DNA of 64,000 bases from Pomphorhynchus laevis (lineage: Eukaryota; Acanthocephala; Palaeacanthocephala; Echinorhynchida; Pomphorhynchidae): positions 80,255-144,254 of the forward strand of contig WNNJ02001279.1 in NCBI GenBank assembly GCA_012934845.2. Direction: 5' to 3'. Below the pieces are notes generated by a model, which ran no database searches, was not told the DNA's origin, and saw only the letters and a list, made by a program, of their open reading frames with translations. Numbering within the stretch: the stretch's first letter is position 1; every line of letters starts with the position of its first letter. Made by a program: the position numbers and the translations under genes. Shown here piece by piece: positions 55,901 through 64,000 of the stretch.

Positions 55901-58900
55901 ATCTTGTCTCGTAAGACAATATATTATTGTATTGCAAGATTAATAACCAAAATCCATCATATTTTGGATCAATTTCAAATAGTTACTGATGTCATTATTT
56001 AAATTTATGTACCTTAACATCCAGATATGTATACATTGTTCTTCCATAATTTTCCTGACACATAAAAGAGATATTTGTTTTAGCATATTATAACTTGATT
56101 TCTGCAAAAATTAACATGTTAATTAAATAACCAAAGAAAAAAATGGATATTTTCAAAAATTAAATAACCATTTAACAATTTAATCAAATGGATTAAAATT
56201 GACAAGCAAATTAAAATTTCTTATTAACATTTAGTTTATTGCAACGATTCGCCAGAACGATAAGCTGCTATGCCAATATTCACTCTGTAAAGAGCCTTCA
56301 CTTACTTCCCGGCATCTTAGCCTACAAACGTTTTCTTACATTCCTTCTGAGTACACACACTATTATGCGTTGTATCCCCGTTCATGGACTGTATATAAAA
56401 TACCTAACATAGCAACACTCATGGTTCGTCAGTTGTCGCCTGTGATACCGCATAACTATGACGATTCATCTATTCCGGCATGTTCGTTTGAGTGGTCGAT
56501 AGTAAATTGTAGTAGCGATAAAGATGATTTAGAAATAAGCATTACTTTCTGCTGGAAATCAGGTTAAATCTTTCGATTTAATTTTTTCAATTTGATATTT
56601 CAAAACTTCGTTTATAGATTTTGATGACATACCGACGAACCAAGATTTTATAAACAATAAAACTGGTTGCAAAGGAGTCACATCATGTGGCAAAATAAAG
56701 GGATGTTCAATTAGTTTTGGAATAATGAGCGAATCACAGGTAATTAAATTGCAAAATGTAATACAACATCAAATGACGCTTTTATACCACAATTTATTTG
56801 CTTATTTGTGTTGACGGCACTTTAAAAGTGATTTGACAAACACGGATTTATCGATTTTTCTTCTTAGATTACAAATTTGCATTGACTTTAAGATGTTACT
56901 TGAAGGTGGAAATGTAAGCTCTAATTGGAAGGCATTATTTCTTGATATTTCAAAATGTATTAAGAGAATACGAATTTAAATCTTTGATTTAAACAAGGTA
57001 ATAACTGAAATATAATTACAAGTTACAAATTGGGGGTTACCCGCAATTGGGTCCCAAATATTAATTGTTCGTTACAATACGACGTCATCGCCGACGCGGT
57101 TGGGGAGTGTTGAAGTAACTCTTTGGCCCTCCTATACTCATCGTAGTGTTGACGGCGTTTTTCCTTCGAGCTTCATCCTCGTCTGAACGTTCACTATTGA
57201 CTGACTCACCTCGTTCAGAATCTAAAATATTATTTTAAGACTTATCAATGGACGACTAAAATATTTAATCAGTGATTATTTGCTTTAAATTAAATAATCT
57301 CAATCATAAATCGACCTCGCAAGTTGATCTGTAAAGTAGTTTGGTTTATAACAAAGTATTAATTTTGAGATTCCGATTTAGCTACATGTGGTAAAATGTG
57401 GCTTACAATCGTAATATTTCAAAATTGTCAGGAAATATGTAATTTTGTTTACCTAAACAAAATACGTTTGTACCAATAAGCAGTTAAATAAGAGTTTTGT
57501 TTATTAGTAGACTGTTTCGTTGTCTTCCCGGCAAACTTTATTTCAATAATTTACTTATAGGAATTTCCGAACTCAATCAGCTGCTTAAGAAATGTAAGCC
57601 TGGAAATTTTGGCAGAAGCTCGCTTGTTTTGGAAGGATCTGCAAAACAATGGTTGCTTATCAGATACAAGTGCGTCTAGTTTCTTCATTTGAGTATGTTT
57701 ATTGTTTTTATTGGATCTACTAGAATTTATAGTTTAAAATTTACTGAATTTTTACAATTCAATAAAATTTATAATTTAAATTACTATCAATCTAACATTT
57801 TGACATTTTTAAATCGAAATCAATTATTTAAAGTTAAAATCAATTTTTAACCGATTTTTTAAAATTAATTTTGTATTTTGCATTTTTTAATTCATTTTTA
57901 ATTTTATAATGATTTAGCACTTTGTGATATAATGGATGTACCACATTGATGTGACTCGAAATCTACATGCATGATCACGGTTTCTGGTAATATGTGAATT
58001 GATCACAAATATGTATCAATAAATGGCAAATATAAAATTCAAATTCTTCCGTGGTATTAAATTCAAATCTTCCAATCGTCTTATATTAATATAGAACGTC
58101 CTAATATTAGAGAAATCGTCCTATTATTAATATATAAAAATACATGCAGCCCCATATTAACTCCCATATTAAACAATGCAAGGACATAATACGCAGCCAA
58201 TTTTATACACCTGATCAGCGAGAATTATTTCATTGCAAAATAATAAATTTGGTCATCTAATTTGGTAGCGACTAAGTTTAGAGTAAAAACCAAAAATACA
58301 AAATTTATTCTTTAACTATTCAAATAAGTCAAACTTTGTTTTCCAAAATGCACAAATGTAATTAATTCCATAAAATCGATATTTTAATATCGATTTTAAA
58401 TAATACATAATTTTGGTGCACTTGACATTTTATTTTAAAATTATAAAAAATCTCTTTAGATTTTTATTTAGGTGCAATTGGCATTTTATTTTAAAATAAT
58501 AAAAAATCTCTTAAGATGTAATATTTTGTGCATAGATAAATTCTTTTGGTTTCTTTCCAATTAATTCAGGAAATACGGGGCTTACAATGTTTGGGCTACG
58601 AATATTTTGATAAAGAATTAAAATATCAAAAATATTTTTTACGAGGACGATTTTAATGCATTCGACGCTATTCTGCACACGTTATCCCAAGTGCGCAAAA
58701 ATGAATTTGCTTGTAAATAAATCATGACTTTTTTATCTTTACTACTCTACAAATAATAACTTACGGGAAAGTTTTACAATTTTATATTTCAAATAATTAT
58801 TTTTTATTTTACTAGATAATTTAAGTGTTACTGATATGTTGTTATTAATGTATATATAATATTATATAAAATGTTATATATAATATTATATAAAATGTTA

Positions 58901-60456
58901 GATATAATATTATAATGTTATATATAATATTATAATGTATAATATTCTAATGTATATAATATTCTAATGTAATATCATAATGAATTAATTTATTACTGAT
59001 TTAAATATGCTGCGTGAAATGTGAAACGATTTGATTTCAATAAATAATTTATTTTTAAATTATAGCTAATTTATGTTAAGCAATTATTAATAATTGATAT
59101 CTTTTAGTTATTATGGCATCTCAAAGATTAATTTAGATATGACCAGAATATATAAGTTGTACATAATTTTGTTAAGATCGCTATCACGTTTTTCTAAAAT
59201 TAATTTTTGTAAATGGTGTTAGCATTAACGACATAATGTTATAATTAACATAATATGAATTCTAAAAGTCAGGTAAAAATGATTGTAAATATTATTTATA
59301 ATATTTGATTGTAATTTAATTGTCATTCGATAATAAAATTAGCATGTTTAGATAGCGTTTACTCGGTGAATGGCAAACACTTTGCGGTTTGTAACAAAAA
59401 TATACTTCATCATGGAGAGCGCAAAACGGCGAAGTTTATTTTAGCCTGGCATGCACCTCACATAAAATTTCACAACAGCGATAAACTTTTTACGAGGTAG
59501 TTCTAGCTGTAGTTTTATTACCATTCGAACAAGGATTTAGGTATTACATGAAAATATTCGACGATAAGGGCAATGTGGACGTAACAGACATACTCATGTA
59601 CTCGTTCAAAAAAGTGAGCACCTGGGAAAAGCAAATAGATGAATGGCAACATCCGTTTCTTATATCATCGTATGTTGTCATTTATTTGAATTTTGAATTA
59701 ATTAAATATAAGGTATAGTATAAACTTTGATAAATTTAAATTTGGTTTAACATCGTGTTTGGGATATTTTAGTGCAATAAAATTCTTAGCTTTTTTGTTT
59801 ATAGCTAAGATTGAAATATGTTTATTAAAAACAGCTTTTGATCAATAAAGAAGAATATGAGAATCAGACTTATTATTTGTGTAAAATAAAGGCCTTCCGG
59901 CGAATGAATCTACCGTTCAATTTTTTACATATTTTTATTTAGCAAAAAAACATTTATTGTTTCATTATTTCATGTTAGAATTTTCGTGTTCACAGCAAGA
60001 GTTTGCAGCGCGCAAGATTTTAGTAAAATATTGCTCACTCCGATAATTATTAAACAAAAATTAAACGAAATTGTAGTGAAATTATCATATAATCGAATTT
60101 TTAAAATGATTATCTAAAATATTATCTAAAATAATATTCTAAAATTATAGAATATTATAATTATTTTAGAATAATTATTCTAAAATTAATATATTTAAAA
60201 ACCTTAATTTTAATTCTAATTTTATTTAAAATCAAACCTAATTCTAATTTTCCAGCAGTTCAAGGTAAATCATTTTAATGTTTATTGATCGTCGTTTAAT
60301 AAATTGCTATTTTATCTAGAGACCTATCTAAAAGCACAAAATGTTTTCTGTTAAACGAATTGTATTATCTAACCAGTGGTGGCAGCTTGTGGCTAAAATC
60401 ACCAGATGAGGATGATGGACCGATGAGAGAGTGGGGAAAATTCATGTTATTGGAAG
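51464..60456 (+). CDS. GBA2: Non-lysosomal glucosylceramidase (GBA2-type), 5' half of gene
   Basis: Exons: 51464-51642, 52708-52805, 52850-52965, 56235-56562, 56618-56739, 56868-56905 (or 56913), 57561-57669, 59352-59496, 59541-59669, 60320-60456. The peptide follows animal GBA2 in order: LSNVRQLIPYFPKSFR, CGVPIGSLGSGSIDRS (GCPLGGIGGGTITRG), YYALYPRSWTVYKIPN (FYHALYPRAWTVYQLP), VRQLSPVIPHNYDDSSIPAC, RLFWKDLQNNGCLSD, FILAWHAPHIKFHN and FLLNELYYLTSGGSLWL. GBA2 cleaves glucosylceramide at the cytosolic face of ER/Golgi membranes. This covers the N-terminal beta domain and the start of the (alpha/alpha)6 barrel; the catalytic half (NTYDVHFYASFA onward) is not found before 64000 and should lie downstream. 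Most junctions agree in phase (introns of 44, 55 and 44 nt). The exon at 56868 is off by one base from its upstream neighbour. Confidence 0.88.
53000..54900. other. GBA2 intron 3, 5' part
   Basis: I see no gene. Around 53380-54310 an inverted pair TACATTATCTACCCC (53370-53384; again at 54304-54318) with nearby GGGTAGATAATGTAC sequence suggests the ends of a decayed, unidentified element. The minus strand inside it has only fragments of open frame. Confidence 0.35.
54955..55560 (+). mobile_element. Retroelement ORF fragment, family not assigned
   Basis: GC-rich DNA inside GBA2 intron 3. The plus strand reads LSLFDVELKRLISVILNSPL, LKQTMLQVRLGSLGL and TATAIPAFASSILEAG, then LRYNHLLTETETTQDRARLI and AFLEAIPISSVGTSLDDQ. 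This resembles the region after the reverse transcriptase in a class of invertebrate retroelements ('ASLPVRDGGLGVRR...PAFLASAAG...RLKAVSAPHASDWLNALPS...GTRL'). It is a short, broken fossil; I cannot say which order it belongs to. Confidence 0.55.
56235..56739 (+). CDS. GBA2: GBA2 exons 4-5
   Basis: Exon 4 (328 nt) is the most conserved: YPRSWTVYKIPN through DDSSIPACSFEWSIVN, equal to 'DYQDSSLPVGVFVWDVEN'. Exon 5 encodes DFDDIPTNQDFINNKTGCKG. The 55-nt intron between them is in phase. The preceding intron is 3.3 kb and contains a retroelement fragment. Confidence 0.92.
56868..57669 (+). CDS. GBA2: GBA2 exons 6-7 (frame uncertain)
   Basis: YKFALTLRCYLKVE (56870-56911) resembles 'PYTMAVAARVTAAT'. 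Exon 7 ends with RLFWKDLQNNGCLSDT, resembling 'QQVWQDLLQDGQLDSP', at a GTGCGT donor that matches the phase of the next exon. The entry to exon 6 is one base out of phase with exon 5. This could mean a boundary I have missed, a sequencing error or gene decay. Confidence 0.6.
57085..57221 (-). CDS. Candidate terminal exon on the minus strand inside GBA2
   Basis: On the minus strand, after TATTTTAG, the frame SERGESVNSERSDEDEARRK then GGPKSYFNTPQPRRR ends in TGA at 57085-57087. It is GC-richer than its surroundings, rich in acidic and serine residues with a basic end, and reads like the disordered C-terminus of a nuclear protein. I recognise no family and see no upstream partner exon, so it could also be a captured fragment. 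Confidence 0.35.
57700..59351. other. GBA2 intron 7 with a possible unassigned coding patch
   Basis: Mostly AT-rich. At 58570-58720, after TTAATTCAG, the plus strand reads EIRGLQCLGYEYFDKELKY and, one frame over, FYEDDFNAFDAILHTLSQVR to a TAA. This looks coding but matches nothing I know and does not fit GBA2 in phase. A TATATAATATTATA low-complexity tract lies at 58850-58960. Confidence 0.35.
59352..60456 (+). CDS. GBA2: GBA2 exons 8-10
   Basis: KTAKFILAWHAPHIKFHNSD ... LFTR|YYMKIFDDKGNVDV ... WEKQIDEWQHPFLISS|DLSKSTKCFLLNELYYL match 'LEFSLAWDMPRIMF...RRYTRFFGQDGD...WEERISAWQSPVL...WYKSALFNELYFL'. All three junctions are GT-AG and in phase. Exon 10 contains SPDEDDGPMREWGKFMLLEG before the GTTGGT donor. 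Confidence 0.93.
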
Positions 60457-60984
60457 GTTGGTAAATTTTGTAGGTTATTCTTAGTGTGGTATCTCAACTT
60501 TGACTAAATAATCTACATATCACTCTTCAAATTCATAAAATTAAAGATAACATGCTTTATGGAAAAGCTAAATGTGAAGGTTTTACTCCTTTTTTTCGAA
60601 TCAACAAAATGATTTGCTCAAAATGTCACTAAAATAAACATTTTTAATTTAAATTTTAAAATAAGAATGTAAAAATTAAGAATTTTTTAAAAATTCTTAT
60701 CTTAGATTAAGATATTTTTAAGAGCTATTTTATATAAAAAGAGGATCAAAGGAATAATCTATGATAAACGGTTTATGTCATTTATTCTGTGAAATCAAGT
60801 CGACATACTGTATGCATATAAAAAATCATAGTATAATGTTTAATATACATATTATAATATTTATAAATTATAAATATTATAAATATTTATAAATATTATA
60901 ATTATAAAAAATATAAATTATAAATTGTAACTCACTGTCATTAAAATATAATTATTAATAACTTCGAAGAAGCTATCTTAGCTT

Positions 60985-61085
60985 CTACTGCCTGAGGCTA
61001 TAGGGTTCCACCCTTACAATATTTGTGGCTGTAGGGTGCCACCCTTACAATATTTTTTGGCTGTAGGGTGCCAACCTTACATTTT
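60985..61085 (+). repeat. Minisatellite, ~31-bp unit
   Basis: Three units of GGCT(G/A)TAGGGT(G/T)CCA(C/A)CCTTACAATATTT. Confidence 0.9.
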
Positions 61086-61154
61086 TTAGAGTTTTTATTT
61101 TTCTTCGATTTGCCTTTGTTGTTTGGATTCTTTGTTCAATTGACGTATTGCTCT

Positions 61155-61290
61155 GATATATTAGAGCAATATTAGAGCAATATTAGAGCAATATTAGATA
61201 TATTAGATATATAGATATATATTAAATATATTGCTTTAATATATCTAGATATATTAGAGCAATATTAGAGCAATATTATATATATTATTG
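61155..61290. repeat. Tandem TATTAGAGCAA (11 bp) repeat
   Basis: Two runs of ATATTAGAGCA units are separated by TATATTAGATATA sequence. Confidence 0.85.
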
Positions 61291-61859
61291 CTTTGTTATA
61301 TTTTATATATTAAAAATATCATAATAATTATTATGATATCATAATAATTAATTATTAATAATTAATTATCATAATAATTAATTTATGAAAATAAATTAAT
61401 TATTTAATAAATAATTTATGAAATAAATTATTTTTAGTCGATGTAAAATATTATATTAGAAACGATAATACAAATGCATTGATGACTGTATTTCAAATAT
61501 TAATGGAATTCAAAATTACAAAATAAAGTTCTGTTATTGTACTAAATATTCAAAGTATTTATTTATCAATAAATTATTTATATTTATTTTACAATATAAA
61601 TATATAGTACATTTTTAGTATTTAAAATACTAAGTATTTGTTATTAAATATGTTATCCTAAAATTTTTAAATCTCATCCGGATTAAGAAATCAAATTTTT
61701 CAACTATTGCTCTATCTAGACATCTTTCAACGTTTCAACAAATGCTTAAGATGTCCATTTTTTATTCGTAATTTATTCGATGAGTTTAACGTTAATTCAA
61801 TTAGCGATTATTTGATTAATAATTTATTTAATTATTATATAATTCGTTTTATTAGCATT

Positions 61860-62290
61860 AGCACGTATTAGGCCCGCTGCTATGCTGAGTCGATGAATAT
61901 GGGCCGAAGCATGATAACATAGCAGTTCCTCATGATGACCTCTGATTCTTATTCTTATACATCGTCTGTTATTTATTACTCTATTTATCAAAACTGATTT
62001 TTATTTTATATTTCAATTTTGTATTTTAACTTGTTAATTTTTAATTTTAACTTTATATTTTTAGAAATTATTTATTTACATATATTCTTGTAAATCAACT
62101 TCGGAAACCTTTAAAATTATATTTTTGATCGTATAACTTTCAGATTTCGTGGTAATGAAACCTGAAATCGTATGCTATTTATTAGTCAATTAATAAAAGT
62201 TGACTTTTATTTTTAATTTCAATTTTTAATTTTGACTTTATATCAATATAAATTGTATAATATCTTATATAATTATTTATTATTAATTTT
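61860..62290 (+). repeat. Stem-loop repeat family, copy 3 plus a partial tandem copy
   Basis: CTGCTATG at 61877-61884 pairs exactly with CATAGCAG at 61918-61925; the loop reads CTGAGTCGATGAATATG then GGCCGAAGCATGATAA. The AT-rich tail and a second partial copy (62145-62290, GGTAATGAAACCTGAAATC) follow. Orientation is opposite to copies 1 and 2. Confidence 0.65.
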
Positions 62291-64000
62291 TATTTATATA
62301 TAAAATACGTAGACTCAGTATCTGATGTGATTTGTTCTACTGACAAGTTATTATTGACCTGTGGACTTTGTTTTCCCGGTAATATAATCTCTGTCATAAA
62401 TACTGAAACTATGTATTCTCGAATGGTGTTCGACAGCTTAAATACTGAAATGTAACTTACAATCGATCAGCACTTTTAGTATCTGAAAGCTAGACATATT
62501 AGCGATCGGTTGTTCAGCTACATACAACCTGTAAAACTCAAGAAATCAAAATTTAACTCCTTCAAGTAGAAACAGTTTTACGACTTTAAGTGCTTACACA
62601 TCTATATCACAATAAAATTATTAGTCATAATTTAACTGGATATTTAATAACAAATTAATTAATAAATAGTTACTATTTTAAATTTTTATTATAATAATTT
62701 AAAAATTATTATTTAATATTTAAATTTACTGTAACTTTTGTTGTGTTAGATAAGGTTCTGGAGTATTAATTCAAATCCGTTATATTTTGGGAAATAGTAA
62801 TTGCCGTTAAAATAAATATCCTTGCCACCGACCATTTTCATTTAATGTGGCAATTAAATGAAATTGAAATATCCGGATAAACTTTTGAGGTACATTTTAT
62901 TAGTTAAGTCAAAGTACTAATTATTCAATAGTTTGCGAAAATATTTGTAAGTTATCTAATTTATATTAATGAAATGGTTAATAAAATGAATCGAATTTAG
63001 TTAAATACTTATGTATTAAACTATAAAATTTTAACATTTTAATTTCAGATTGAAATGTCGTAATATTGTAAATATATAAATCTTTGGATCCATAGAATTT
63101 ACTAAATTTTATTCAAATAATTCTATCACTAAAATAATGTTATCTAAAAATTAAAGTTTAAACTTTCGTCATAAAATTTGCAAATTTTTACTGCTATAAT
63201 AAACAGAGTTAGATCATTATCTTATTTTAAAATGTATTGGAAATTACTAGTAATGTATTGGACATTGGATCAGAACTGTGAGAATTGTACTTGTATGAGC
63301 GAAACAACTTACATGGTTCGCCAATGTCATGAGGAATTCTGTAAAGAATCTTTGATTGACTTCTTCTTGAAAACAAAAATTTCCTAATGCGTATATCTTC
63401 TTGTGAAATTAGTTTTGCTAAAATTGAATTTTTAACAACTTAACAGGTGTACGCTACTAACCAAAGTCATATTGCATCGAAAGTTGGATGTTAGGCCATA
63501 ATTGTATAAACGCCGGTGAAGCGTAGAATAGAACATCATAAGTGTTGTACATCAACAAATCCCATCCTGAATAGAGTTCAAAATGAAACATTTCTTGTAA
63601 GTTTATATTGCACATTTTTAATTAACAGGGTACGACATTATGCTAAAGTTTTTGCGCCTCATCTTCCTAGATAAAATATTTCAATTTGATTGCCGTTTAA
63701 TTTGGAATAAACTGTTTAAGAATAAACAGTCACTTTATAGTAATGGCATGTCCATAAAACCCAATTTATCTAGATACACTGACTCTACTGATAGATAAAC
63801 ATCATTAATACATGTACTATATGACGAAATATAAAATAAAATAATATAATTTGATATAATATGTAATTATTATGATAAATTAAATGTATACATATTGTAA
63901 TATTATAACAGTAATATTATATTATAATATAATATATTATATATATCAGATTATATAACCGAGTTTACGTATTTTATACTATATATAAATATAGTATAAG
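62291..64000. other. AT-rich end of the window
   Basis: No supported gene. An open frame at 63178-63387 (cysteine-rich CENCTCMSE, TYMVRQCHEEFCKESLID) may be an exon but lacks recognised homology. The remaining GBA2 exons were not found here. Confidence 0.4.

Noticed and set aside
62760-62785. TTCAAATCC as a tRNA T-loop
   Set aside because: No acceptor, D-arm or anticodon arm can be drawn around it.
63178-63387. Cysteine-containing 69-codon frame as a GBA2 exon
   Set aside because: It does not resemble the GBA2 segment expected next (NTYDVHFYASFA) and lacks matching splice phase.

Overview
This window is nuclear DNA from an animal, probably a small invertebrate. It is very AT-rich. Its host genes carry spliceosomal introns, several only 44-57 nt long, and there is a heavy load of metazoan transposable elements: CR1/L2-group LINEs, Penelope-like elements, Merlin, pogo/Tigger and Mutator-like DNA transposons. 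The species cannot be fixed from the sequence.

Layout. 1-16 kb is a graveyard of nested LINEs. LINE-A is GC-richer and has a hairpin 3' end; LINE-B is a CR1-like element. One LINE-A copy sits inside a LINE-B copy, and a Mutator-like remnant with minisatellite ends sits between the two families. 17.6-24.9 kb holds an apparently intact Merlin element with an 8-bp target duplication, an intronless SRP9 gene, a fold-back MITE, a pogo/Tigger element inserted into a CR1 tail, and a partial copy of the RPB11 gene bracketed by fragments of a ribozyme-bearing repeat. 25-32 kb is AT-rich with Penelope-like fragments, the intact intronless RPB11 gene and an unexplained GC-richer non-coding island.

32.4-49.2 kb is one host gene for which I can build a 13-exon, 492-codon model whose splice phases all agree: the large subunit of chromatin assembly factor 1 (CAF-1 p150/CHAF1A). 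Its introns contain Penelope debris, a very old LINE, and an array of ~320-bp repeats. The first repeat unit encodes, on the minus strand, a canonical hammerhead ribozyme core. A decayed HSP90 copy lies at 49.6-50.4 kb. 51.5-60.5 kb carries the 5' half of a GBA2-type (non-lysosomal) glucosylceramidase gene, with a retroelement fragment and an opposite-strand candidate exon in its introns. The last 3.5 kb is AT-rich with small repeats.

The recognised host genes act in separate housekeeping processes: SRP Alu-domain function (SRP9), Pol II assembly (RPB11), replication-coupled nucleosome assembly (CAF-1) and glucosylceramide breakdown (GBA2). The most interesting material is structural RNA and DNA: the hammerhead array, a second family of stem-loop repeats near the Penelope fragments, and two unrelated DNA transposons whose terminal inverted repeats are both built from short tandem repeats.
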